Shown: in pieces, positions 36,003-44,354 of the stretch
How the letters are laid out: each line of letters begins with the position of its first letter
Position numbering within the stretch: position 1 is the first letter of the stretch
Assembly: GCA_047621665.1 (NCBI GenBank)
Contig: JBLHMB010000017.1
Location: forward strand, 1 to 64,000
Length of the DNA: 64,000 nt
Origin: Actimicrobium sp047621665
Lineage (GTDB): Bacteria; Pseudomonadota; Gammaproteobacteria; Burkholderiales; Burkholderiaceae_D
Direction: 5' to 3'
Program-made: the position numbers and the translations under genes
Notes under the pieces: generated by a model
Told to the model about the DNA's origin: nothing
What the model saw: only the letters and a program-made list of their open reading frames with translations
The model's database searches: none

Positions 36003-36034
36003 AAAAACCCCGTCGTTACCACTGACGGGGTTTT
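36003..36034. terminator. Second, near-identical bidirectional terminator
   Basis: AAAACCCCGTC (36004-36014) and GACGGGGTTTT (36024-36034) with A and T runs on both sides. It faces the catalase gene and probably ends that transcript on the minus strand. The sequence around the stem is shared with the terminator about 110 bases away, so one is likely a duplicate. Confidence 0.85.
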
Positions 36035-36127
36035 GTATGTCTACGCTTGTGCTGGAAAATATCGGTCACTTTACTCACTGACCTGTTTGCAGGGGCAATA
36101 TCCGAAGGACATTGCCCTACCTGCCAA

Positions 36128-37669
36128 TCAGTCGGCCATCTTCGCCGCCCGCTGCTGGACATCTACCAGATCGCCACTGACTGCCGCCGTCAAACGTGAT
36201 CCGTAGATCGGATCGGCCTTGTAAAAGTGCATCAGCATGATCTGTTTGATCTCGCTGTTGTTCACTTTGCCGAGGTCGGCTGCCAGGTTGCCAATCAGGT
36301 TGTCTTGCTGCTGCTTGCTCAGGGCACGGTAGAACACGCCAGCCTGGGTGAAGTTATCGGTCTTCTTGATGGCAGCCTGCATGGTTGTGCCCGTCAGCGG
36401 CGTCTGAACATATTTGTAGTCCGGATTTTCATTAGCCGACCCTGTCAGGCGGGATGGCTGGTAATTGACTTCACCGGAACGTCCACCTCGACTGCCCTGA
36501 CCATCCGAGTTGCCGTTGTTGACCTTGACCAGTGGCGCATTGATCGGCAAGGTTTTATTGTTGGCACCGAGGCGATGCAGCTGGGAATCCGCATACGAGA
36601 ACAAACGGCCTTGCAACATCTTGTCTTCCGAGGGTTCGATGCCGGGCACCAGGTTCGATGGAGCAAAGGCGGCTGATTCCGTGGTTTCAAAGAAGTTGTC
36701 CGGTACCTTATTGAGCGTCATTGTGCCCAGTAATGTTTCGGGCAGGTCGGGCCAGATCTTGGTCGCATCGAGCGGGTTGTAAGCGTAATTATCAAGATCG
36801 GCCGGCAGCATCGCCTGAACATACAAATCCCACTTTGGCAAATCACCGTTGCGAATGGATCCGTACAGGTCGTTGGTCAGATTGTTGAAGTCTTCGCCCT
36901 GCACGCGCGCGGCTTCGGCACGGGTCAGGTTCTGTTCGCCTTGCCGGCTTTTCCAGTGGAACTTCACATAGGTCACAGCGCCAGCCTGGTTGATCATCTT
37001 GAAGGCATGCACGCCATAGCCATCCATTTTCCGGTAGGACGCCGGAATACCCATGTCCGAGTACAGACGCGTCAGCTGGCTGGTACTTTCCGGCACATGG
37101 CTGAAGAAATCAAAGAAGCGGTTCGGATCCTGCACATTGGTGACCGGCGACGGCTTGAGAGCGTGAATCATGTCCGGAAACTTGATCGCGTCACGGATGA
37201 AAAAGATCGGAAGATGGATGCCAGCCAAGTCCCAGTTGCCTTCCTGTGTATAGAACTTGGTGGCAAATCCACGCGGATCACGCAGGGTTTCGGGCGAGCC
37301 TTTCGGATGGATCACCGTCGAGAAACGCACGAAGACCGGTGTCTTCTTGCCGGCGGCGGCAAACACATCCGCGCGGGTTAGTGCCGACGCATTGCCGGAC
37401 GAAACAAACTCGCCGAACGCACCGGTACCGCGTGCATGCACCACGCGCTCGGGAATGCGCTCGCGGTCAAAGCGCTGCAGTTTTTCAATCAGATGGGAAT
37501 CTTGCAGCAGCGACGGACCGTTCGGGCCGGCCGTTTGCGAATTCTGGTTATCGCCGACCGGCGATCCGTTGTCGCGGGTCATCGTCTGGGCGTGAGTGCT
37601 CGTGGCCAGTACGGCGACAAGACCAAGGACAGCGAGACGGGAAGCGGATAAGCGGGGGGATACAGACAT
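36128..37669 (-). CDS. katB: Periplasmic catalase (KatB-like) with altered distal pocket
   Basis: A 513-residue monofunctional haem catalase with a signal peptide (SASRLAVLGLVAVLATSTHA), so exported, like KatB of Pseudomonas. It has RDNGSPVGDNQNSQTAGPNG (32-51), the catalytic His78 in RVVHARGTGAFGEF, and the haem-proximal RLFSYADSQ segment. Where family members read GNNxP before FFIRD, the distal asparagine region, this protein reads GIHLP (150-154), so both Asn are replaced (Ile151, His152). The reading was checked base by base. The enzyme may have altered activity, or His may substitute. An OxyR-like site lies about 55 bases upstream. Confidence 0.93.
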   Translation of the reverse strand: MSVSPRLSASRLAVLGLVAVLATSTHAQTMTRDNGSPVGDNQNSQTAGPNGPSLLQDSHLIEKLQRFDRERIPERVVHARGTGAFGEFVSSGNASALTRADVFAAAGKKTPVFVRFSTVIHPKGSPETLRDPRGFATKFYTQEGNWDLAGIHLPIFFIRDAIKFPDMIHALKPSPVTNVQDPNRFFDFFSHVPESTSQLTRLYSDMGIPASYRKMDGYGVHAFKMINQAGAVTYVKFHWKSRQGEQNLTRAEAARVQGEDFNNLTNDLYGSIRNGDLPKWDLYVQAMLPADLDNYAYNPLDATKIWPDLPETLLGTMTLNKVPDNFFETTESAAFAPSNLVPGIEPSEDKMLQGRLFSYADSQLHRLGANNKTLPINAPLVKVNNGNSDGQGSRGGRSGEVNYQPSRLTGSANENPDYKYVQTPLTGTTMQAAIKKTDNFTQAGVFYRALSKQQQDNLIGNLAADLGKVNNSEIKQIMLMHFYKADPIYGSRLTAAVSGDLVDVQQRAAKMAD

Positions 37670-37722
37670 CGGGTGACTCCAGGTAACTGCGCATGACTGC
37701 GCGATGGAGTCTTTATAACCCT

Positions 37723-37737
37723 ATAGAGAAAAACTAT
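37723..37737. promoter_or_regulatory. OxyR-like half operator
   Basis: ATAG-N7-CTAT (37723-37737), which is half of the OxyR tetrad ATAG-N7-CTAT-N7-ATAG-N7-CTAT; the second half is not conserved. It sits about 55 bases upstream of the catalase start, where an activator for peroxide induction would bind. Confidence 0.45.
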
Positions 37738-37908
37738 ATATTTGTAATTAGTGATTGCATTTAAAGATTATGGCTATGAGTGACAATAGCCAATCTACTT
37801 TTGCTATCACTGTTGTGTTAAATGAATGTATTGATCGTCGGGAATCGGGCCATACACAATGCGGGCCCTACTTTTTTGTGTGTGACGGTGTCAGCCTTGG
37901 CCTTGACT

Positions 37909-39750
37909 TCAGCCCTGCACCCCGAACTGCAACGCCGCCAGGCTCGCGTACAAGCCATCCAGTGCAACCAGTTCAGCATGGGTGCCCATCTCGACGATCT
38001 GTCCGTGTTCAAGCACGACAATACGGTCGGCCCGTTTGACGGTGGCCAGTCGATGCGCAATCACGACTGTGGTGCGTCCGACCATCGCGGCTTCGAGCGC
38101 GCTTTGGACCAGCCGTTCGGATTCGGCATCGAGCGCGCTGGTGGCCTCATCGAGCAACAGCAGCGGTGGATTTTTTAGCATCGCGCGGGCAATCGCAATA
38201 CGCTGGCGCTGGCCGCCGGACAGGCGCACGCCGCGTTCGCCGAGGAAGGAGTGATAGCCCTCCGGCAAGCGTTCGATGAATTCGTGCGCGGCCGCCATTT
38301 TGGCAGCGGCAATGACCTCTTCGTCGGTCGCACCGGCACGGCCGTAGCGGATATTTTCCATCGCATTGGCCGAGAAGATCACCGTGTCTTGCGGCACGAT
38401 GCCAATGGCACCGCGCAACGTATGCAGATCGAGCTTGGTGATGTTGACGCCGTCCAGCAGAACGTTGCCTTGCTGCGGATCGTACAGACGCAGCAGCATC
38501 TGAAACAGTGTGGTCTTGCCGGCACCTGACGGGCCGACGATGGCTACCGTTTCACCGGCCGGGATGATCAGCGACAAGTGCGACAGCGCGGGGCTGTCCG
38601 GGCGCGACGGATAATTAAACGTGACGTCGCTCAAGGTCAGCGTGGCACCGCCGGCACTGCGTGGCGGCAAGGCTTGCGGATGCGCGGGCGACTGGATTGG
38701 GGACTCTTCGGCCAGCAATTCGAGCAAGCGTTCGGTGGCACCGGCGGCGCGTTGCGCTTCACCCAGCACTTCCGACAAGGCACCGATCGAGCCGGCGACA
38801 ATCGCGGCATACAGGATGAACTGGCCGAGCGAACCACCGGTCATCGTGCCCTGAATGACGGCATGCGCACCCAACCACAGCACGAACACGATGGCGCCAA
38901 ATACCAGCAGGATGGCAATCATCGTCAACAACGAGCGGGCACGAATGCGCCGCATCGCGGTGACGAAGGCATTTTCGACCAGGCTGCTAAATCGCTGTGA
39001 TTCAATTTTTTCATGCGTGAACGCTTGCACGGTCGGCATCGCGTTGAGGATTTCGCCGGCCATGGCCGAGGCGTCGGCAATGCGGTCCTGGGTATCGCGC
39101 GACAGCTTGCGCACGCGTCGGCCAAAAATCACGATAGGCGCGACCACCAGAAACAGTGCGCCAAAAATGATCGCGGTCAGCTTCACGCTGGTGATGAACA
39201 GCATCACCATACCGCCGATAAACAGCAGCACATTGCGCAAGGCCATCGAAATGCTGGTGCCGACTACCGACTGGATCAGCGTGGTATCGGTGGTCAGACG
39301 CGACAGCACTTCGCCGCTCTGCGTGGTCTCGAAAAATTGTGGGCTCTGCGTCACGACATGCGCATACACGGCGCTGCGAATATCGGCAGTGACGCGCTCG
39401 CCCAGCCACGATACCATGTAAAAACGCGCTGCGGTGGCGATGGCCAGCACGCTGGCGACGCCGAACAGGGCCAGAAAATACAGGTCGATATGATCGGCGC
39501 TTTTGCTGCCATTGCCGCCGAAACCGAGGTCGATCATCTGCTTGAAGGCATACGGCACGGCCAGCGTGGCGCAGGCCGCCACGATCAGTGCCAGGCCGGC
39601 GAGCATGAACTGGCGCAGATACGGCTTGAGGAAAGGTAGTAGTTCGGCCAGTGTGGCAAGACTGGCTTTTTTGGCGACCGGTGCAACGGCAGGTTTGGCC
39701 GCTGTCGCGGTGGTGGCGGAATCGGTGGAAGTCGTGGTGGTCGTGGTCAT
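37909..39750 (-). CDS. ABC exporter (fused TM and ATPase)
   Basis: A 613-residue half-transporter of the MsbA/ABCB type. Residues 1-30 are Thr/Ala-rich, six membrane helices lie between about 40 and 320, and the ATPase domain follows with Walker A IVGPSGAGKTTLFQM (about 408-422), signature LSGGQRQRIAIARA, Walker B LLLLDEATSALD and the H-loop VVIAHRLATVKRAD. It works as a homodimer in the inner membrane; lipid or drug export is likely, with substrate unknown. Its ATG overlaps the stop of the AttH-like gene (ATGA), so it belongs to that operon. Confidence 0.92.
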   Translation of the reverse strand: MTTTTTTSTDSATTATAAKPAVAPVAKKASLATLAELLPFLKPYLRQFMLAGLALIVAACATLAVPYAFKQMIDLGFGGNGSKSADHIDLYFLALFGVASVLAIATAARFYMVSWLGERVTADIRSAVYAHVVTQSPQFFETTQSGEVLSRLTTDTTLIQSVVGTSISMALRNVLLFIGGMVMLFITSVKLTAIIFGALFLVVAPIVIFGRRVRKLSRDTQDRIADASAMAGEILNAMPTVQAFTHEKIESQRFSSLVENAFVTAMRRIRARSLLTMIAILLVFGAIVFVLWLGAHAVIQGTMTGGSLGQFILYAAIVAGSIGALSEVLGEAQRAAGATERLLELLAEESPIQSPAHPQALPPRSAGGATLTLSDVTFNYPSRPDSPALSHLSLIIPAGETVAIVGPSGAGKTTLFQMLLRLYDPQQGNVLLDGVNITKLDLHTLRGAIGIVPQDTVIFSANAMENIRYGRAGATDEEVIAAAKMAAAHEFIERLPEGYHSFLGERGVRLSGGQRQRIAIARAMLKNPPLLLLDEATSALDAESERLVQSALEAAMVGRTTVVIAHRLATVKRADRIVVLEHGQIVEMGTHAELVALDGLYASLAALQFGVQG

Positions 39751-40811
39751 AGTTTCAAAGGTTTTACATAGCCGGTCATTTCCAGGTAACCGCGGCCTGC
39801 AGGTTGTCCTGCGCGCAGTATCGTCACACCCCCTTCCCAATACACCGATCCGGTCGACTGGCGCGAATCGAGCTCCTGATCGTCTTGCAGCGGAATCAGT
39901 TGCCAGGTCGTGCCGCCGGTCGTAATCCGTGTTGCTACCGGATACGATGCATTGGTGCGCGGTGAACGCCAGTGGCGATCCGGTGCGAAGTGTACTTGCT
40001 CCGGTCCGAATTGCGTGACAACACCGGACTTATCGCGCAGTGCAGCATGGGCCCAGAGTTTATCACCCTGCTTGTTGCGAATCTGAAAAGCCATCAGTGC
40101 CGCGCCATCGTCAAGGTTGGCACCCAGCCAGTCCCAGCCGCTGGCATCGGCATCGAGCACGCTGGTCGACCATTCGTGATCTAGCCACGCCGTGCCGGTG
40201 ATGGCCACCGGCGCACCGTTGCGCGATAACTGACCGCTGACCTGCAATTGCGGCTGGCTGTAGTAATAGCTGGCTTGTTCAATACGCGGTCCCTTGCGCG
40301 AGTAACCGCCGTCGCCTTGCACCAGCGGCGGCTGGCTCGGCACCAGCGCTAGCTTCAGCGTGAAGTCGCGCGCGGTGATGCTGGCCTCGTAACTGCCGTC
40401 GGCATGACGCAGCAAACGCCAGTCATCGAGCAGGATGTCGGTATTGCCTTCGCGCGCATAGGCCAACCCGAAGCCGGCGCGCGCCGTGCGCTGATCGTGC
40501 ACCAGCTTGCCCACCGCCGGGTCCGACAACGCGGCATGCGCGATGATCAGTTGCGACGGCGCAAAGGCGCTCGGGTTGCTGCGGTCATGCCCGGTGGCCG
40601 AGCGAAAAAAAGTGATCTGAAAGCCGAGTGGTTTCTTGTCCGGCGTTTCGATCCAGCCGGTGGCGTACCACCATTCGGTACGGAACTCCGGATGCGCTCC
40701 GAAGTCGGCCGGGAATTGCAGCGGCACGTTCGGTTTGACGGTGGCGAACACCGGCGCTGCCGCGTGACTCCAGCTGCAGACGGTGAGCAGAAGGACAGCG
40801 AGCCAGCGCAT
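39747..40811 (-). CDS. AttH-like lipocalin-domain protein
   Basis: A 354-residue exported protein (signal MRWLAVLLLTVCSWSHAAA) of the AttH/carotenoid 1,2-hydratase-like family, built of two lipocalin-like barrels. Motifs: HPEFRTEWWYATGWI (about 40-54), FQITFFRS and GTAWLDHEWSTSVL. In AttEFGH systems this protein works with an ABC transporter of the Lol type, probably as the periplasmic handler of a lipid-like cargo. It starts at ATG 40811 inside the permease stop (TGATG) and ends overlapping the ABC exporter. Confidence 0.88.
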   Translation of the reverse strand: MRWLAVLLLTVCSWSHAAAPVFATVKPNVPLQFPADFGAHPEFRTEWWYATGWIETPDKKPLGFQITFFRSATGHDRSNPSAFAPSQLIIAHAALSDPAVGKLVHDQRTARAGFGLAYAREGNTDILLDDWRLLRHADGSYEASITARDFTLKLALVPSQPPLVQGDGGYSRKGPRIEQASYYYSQPQLQVSGQLSRNGAPVAITGTAWLDHEWSTSVLDADASGWDWLGANLDDGAALMAFQIRNKQGDKLWAHAALRDKSGVVTQFGPEQVHFAPDRHWRSPRTNASYPVATRITTGGTTWQLIPLQDDQELDSRQSTGSVYWEGGVTILRAGQPAGRGYLEMTGYVKPLKL

Positions 40812-43342
40812 CACCAGTCCTCCCGAACCGCGCGAACGGCATCGCCGGCGACGGCACGCGAACCGGCGAACACGGCGGTCGCTGCCGACGACACCAGCAG
40901 CAAACTGGCCACTGCGGCGAGCATGATCCAGGGCATGTGCAATTGCATACTCCAGTGAAAAGATTGGGGATTGACGATAAAAATCAGCACCAGACTGATG
41001 ACCCAGCCGAGCACGAAGCCGACGGCAATGCCGACGCCGGTCAGCAGGCCGCCTTCGACCCCGAGCACCAGCAGGATCTGGCGGCGCGTGACACCGACAT
41101 GGCGCAGCATGCCGAATTCCTTGGCGCGCGCCAGCGTCTGCGCCGAAAAAGTCGCCGCCACGCCGAACAGGCCGATGACGATGGCGACCACTTCCAGCAA
41201 ATACGTGACGGCGAAACTGCGGTCAAAAATTTTCAGGCTGAGGGCGCGGATTTCACCGGGGTCGGCAAATTCAACGGCGCTGCCGAAGGGCAGAGCACGC
41301 ACGTCGCTGATGACTTGATCGGTCTTCACGTCCGGCTTGAAAAACAGCGCAGCGTCGCTGACATCGAGGTCACCGGTGAGTCGTTGATAATCGGCCAGCC
41401 GGATTTGCACGGCACCGGACTGGCGCGCGTAATCGCGCCAGACACCGACCACCTGAAACGGCGGCGCGTTGGCGCCGAGCGGCAACGTCACTTGCTGGCC
41501 GACCCGATAGTCATACAAGTCCAGCATCGCTTCCGAGGCCCACAGCGGCAGCACGCCGGCCGGCAGTTGCGTCGCATCGATGACATCGTCGGTCAGCGGC
41601 AAGCTGCGTCCCGGGTCAGCGGCATCGATAGGACGCGCCAGCAAAACGACGGCCGGACGCGTGGTGTCTAGCGTCAATGGCAAGGTGCGTAAAAATTCGG
41701 CACGCTGCACACCCGGCAGCGCGCTGAGCAAGCGCTGTTCGGCAGGCCTGAGCGCACCGGTATCGCCGCTGGAGGCCGTCCGCACATACAAGTTAGCCGA
41801 CAATAACTGCACCAGCCAGTCATCGACCGAGACCCGGAAACTCGACACCATGATGGCCATCGCCACCATCAGGCTAAAGCTCGACAGCACGCCGCCCAGA
41901 GCAATCGACGCCTGATTGGGCGCATTGGCCAGCCGCGCCAGCGCTAGCATCGTCACGGGTTGGCGTTGCCCGCGCCGGCTCAGTGCGGCAAACACCAGCG
42001 CTGCAAAACGCGGCATCAGCGCGATCCCGCCGACCAGCAGCAAGGCCACCGCCAGATAACCGAACAGCGGCAACTCGAATACCGGCGGCAAGGTTGTCAG
42101 CACGGCTGCCAGTACCAGGCAGGCCAGTGCCGGCCACGGCGTCGACAGGCGCGCCAGCGCCACATCTTCGCTGCCTGATTTGAGCGCCGGTGCCGGTTGC
42201 GCGCGCGCCGCTTCGAGCGCCGGCGCCAGACTGCCGAGCAGCGCAATGCCGGTGCCAAGCACGAAGAAAATAATCGCCGTGACCCAATTTAATTGCACGG
42301 TCGGCCGGATGCCGGGGAAATAACCGCCGCCCAGATCGCCGCCGAAATACTGCAAGGCCAGCGCCGCCAGCACGTAACCGCCGACCAGTCCGACCAGCGA
42401 GCCTAGCGCACCGAGCAACGCACCTTCGAGCAGTACCTGACGCAGCAACAGACCGCGTGTCAGGCCAATCACCCGCAGCAGCGCAAATTGTGAACGTCGT
42501 CGCAGCACCGACAAGGCTTGCGTTGAAAACACCAGAAATGCACCTGTGAACAGCGCCACCAGTGCCAGCACATTCAGATTGACCCGGTAGGCGCGTGACA
42601 TGTTGGCGCTACGGGCTTGCTGATCGGCGCTTTCGGTAACGAGTAAAGTCGGAAATTCGGTGGCGAGTGCGCTGCGAACGGTGGCGCGCGCAACGCCAGT
42701 GGCGAGCTTCAGATCGATGCGAGACAACTTGCCGAGCCGGTCGAAACGCCACTGCGCGGCCGCGATATCCATCACCGCAATACGCTGGCCGGGCCGGGCG
42801 CGAACGATGCCGCCGGCTACCCGCAGGCTGACCAGCGCGGTACCGTTTTGCAGTTGCAAGGTATCGCCAACCCGGACCTTGAGCCAGTCCTGCGCAGCGG
42901 GCGACAGGAAAATTGCGTCATCGGCCAGCGTGTCGAACGGCTGGTCGGCAGACGGTACCCCGAGCAGATCGGGCGCCAGCGACGAGGCACGGAACATGTC
43001 GATGCCAAGGATTTTCAGCGCGCCGCGCTGGCCCAGATTCTGATTCGGAATCGTGGCATCGATTTCCAGCACCGGATTGGCCAGCACGACACCGTCACGG
43101 CGCGCCAGTTGCGGATAGACTTTTTCATCGAACAGCGGTTGCGCACCGCGCACCTGCAAATCCGACTGACCGGTCAGGCTGCGCGCCGCCGCCGAGAATT
43201 CATTGAAGGCGGCGCCATTGATCAGGTCAATCGCAAAGCCAAGTCCGACCCCCAGCGCAATGGCCGCGATCGCTGCCAGTGCGCGCCACGGATGCGCGCG
43301 CCATTCGCCGAACACCAGCCAGCGCGTCAGCTGCGCGATCAT
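40811..43342 (-). CDS. FtsX-like ABC permease (AttF/AttG type)
   Basis: An 843-residue inner-membrane permease of the MacB/FtsX type. One N-terminal membrane helix (about 18-40), a large periplasmic domain, a cluster of helices at about 265-480, a second periplasmic domain (about 500-700) and three C-terminal helices (about 715-830) can be seen. Two FtsX domains lie in one chain, so it appears to combine the AttF and AttG roles. It overlaps its ATPase by four bases (ATGA) and the AttH-like gene by one. Lipid or lipoprotein handling is inferred from the family. Confidence 0.88.
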   Translation of the reverse strand: MIAQLTRWLVFGEWRAHPWRALAAIAAIALGVGLGFAIDLINGAAFNEFSAAARSLTGQSDLQVRGAQPLFDEKVYPQLARRDGVVLANPVLEIDATIPNQNLGQRGALKILGIDMFRASSLAPDLLGVPSADQPFDTLADDAIFLSPAAQDWLKVRVGDTLQLQNGTALVSLRVAGGIVRARPGQRIAVMDIAAAQWRFDRLGKLSRIDLKLATGVARATVRSALATEFPTLLVTESADQQARSANMSRAYRVNLNVLALVALFTGAFLVFSTQALSVLRRRSQFALLRVIGLTRGLLLRQVLLEGALLGALGSLVGLVGGYVLAALALQYFGGDLGGGYFPGIRPTVQLNWVTAIIFFVLGTGIALLGSLAPALEAARAQPAPALKSGSEDVALARLSTPWPALACLVLAAVLTTLPPVFELPLFGYLAVALLLVGGIALMPRFAALVFAALSRRGQRQPVTMLALARLANAPNQASIALGGVLSSFSLMVAMAIMVSSFRVSVDDWLVQLLSANLYVRTASSGDTGALRPAEQRLLSALPGVQRAEFLRTLPLTLDTTRPAVVLLARPIDAADPGRSLPLTDDVIDATQLPAGVLPLWASEAMLDLYDYRVGQQVTLPLGANAPPFQVVGVWRDYARQSGAVQIRLADYQRLTGDLDVSDAALFFKPDVKTDQVISDVRALPFGSAVEFADPGEIRALSLKIFDRSFAVTYLLEVVAIVIGLFGVAATFSAQTLARAKEFGMLRHVGVTRRQILLVLGVEGGLLTGVGIAVGFVLGWVISLVLIFIVNPQSFHWSMQLHMPWIMLAAVASLLLVSSAATAVFAGSRAVAGDAVRAVREDW

Positions 43343-44022
43343 GCAGCGGCAGTGACAGCGAGCGGGTGCAGGCCGGCGCTGGTCAGGATCAAGGTACGGT
43401 CGGCGGTCGCTGCTGCCGCCAGCGAGTGCGTGACCATGATGGCCGAGGCACCGTTGGCCTTGATCTCGGCGCGCAGCAATTGCAGCACGTCAGCGGCCGT
43501 ATCGGGGTCGAGGTTGCCGGTCGGTTCATCGGCCAGAATCAGCGTCGGGCGATGCCCCAGCGCGCGTGCAATGGCGACGCGCTGCATTTCGCCGCCGGAC
43601 AACTGGCGCGGAAAATCATTGCCGCGCCCCGTCAGGCCAACCTTGTCGAGCATGTCGGTCGCGCGGGCCAGCGAGCTGCCGTTGAGCAAAAGGGGCAAGC
43701 CAACGTTTTGCGCCAGCGTCAGGTGTGGCAGCACATGAAAAGCCTGAAAAATGAAGCCGAGCTTTTCACGCCGCAAGCGGGTGGCGTCATCGTCGCTCAA
43801 GCCCGAAATCGGTACGCCATCAATCAACACGCTGCCGCTGTCGGGCATGTCGAGTCCGGCGATCAGGTTCAGTAGCGTCGATTTGCCGACCCCGGATTCG
43901 CCCATGATCGCGATGTACTCGCCGGGCTGCAGCACGAAATCCAGCTGCGCCAGCACGACGCGACCATTGCCATAGGCTTTGCGCACCGCGCGGCATTCCA
44001 GTGCGGGCGACGTCATTTCCAT
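43339..44022 (-). CDS. LolD/AttE-type ABC ATPase
   Basis: A 227-residue ATP-binding protein for the FtsX-like permease. Walker A MGESGVGKSTLLNLIAG (about 39-55), signature LSGGEMQRVAIARAL, Walker B LILADEPTGNLD and the H-loop VTHSLAAAA. The length and the MacB/LolD-type QxFxxxxHLT region (FIFQAFHVLPHLTLAQNVGL) fit mechanotransmission ATPases. Its start overlaps the TIGR02450 gene by 10 bases. Confidence 0.92.
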   Translation of the reverse strand: MEMTSPALECRAVRKAYGNGRVVLAQLDFVLQPGEYIAIMGESGVGKSTLLNLIAGLDMPDSGSVLIDGVPISGLSDDDATRLRREKLGFIFQAFHVLPHLTLAQNVGLPLLLNGSSLARATDMLDKVGLTGRGNDFPRQLSGGEMQRVAIARALGHRPTLILADEPTGNLDPDTAADVLQLLRAEIKANGASAIMVTHSLAAAATADRTLILTSAGLHPLAVTAAA

Positions 44023-44228
44023 CCGATCACCCAGACGGCCGCATCTTCAAGAGTGCGCCAGGCGATGGTGTCAGTGCGTCCGGAATGGACTGCTTGCAAA
44101 TCGATATGGGTGATAGGTGAACCATCCTCGGGCACGATTACGCGCGACACCAGGAAATGTTTTTCGCGATTGATCGGGGTCAAGGCAGTCCATTTTGAAA
44201 GGAGGAGTTTTTTGGGGGAGATCGGCAT
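44013..44228 (-). CDS. TIGR02450 family small protein
   Basis: A 71-residue protein of the TIGR02450 family of conserved small basic proteins with Trp and Lys (MPISPKKLLLSKWTALTP ... REKHFLVSRVI ... WRTLEDAAVWVIGWK). The function is unknown. As first gene of the AttEFGH-like operon it overlaps the ATPase gene by 10 bases, so it is cotranscribed and perhaps coupled. Confidence 0.85.
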   Translation of the reverse strand: MPISPKKLLLSKWTALTPINREKHFLVSRVIVPEDGSPITHIDLQAVHSGRTDTIAWRTLEDAAVWVIGWK

Positions 44229-44255
44229 GCGGTGAACTTTTGTTGAATAGACTAG

Positions 44256-44267
44256 ACTGACGTCAGT
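44256..44267. promoter_or_regulatory. Perfect palindrome ACTGACGTCAGT
   Basis: A 12-base perfect palindrome, nearly extended to TAGACTGACGTCAGTTTA (44253-44270), in the 126-base divergent region between the TIGR02450-led operon and the transglutaminase-like gene. Palindromes of this size in such a place are typical TetR-family operators. No tetR gene is nearby. Confidence 0.45.
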
Positions 44268-44354
44268 TTAGTGCGGATTGCAAAACAAGGTTGGCATGCC
44301 CAACACCGCAGCAATCCGCGACAGCCCCGCTAATTTATTTCTTCAGGGAACACT

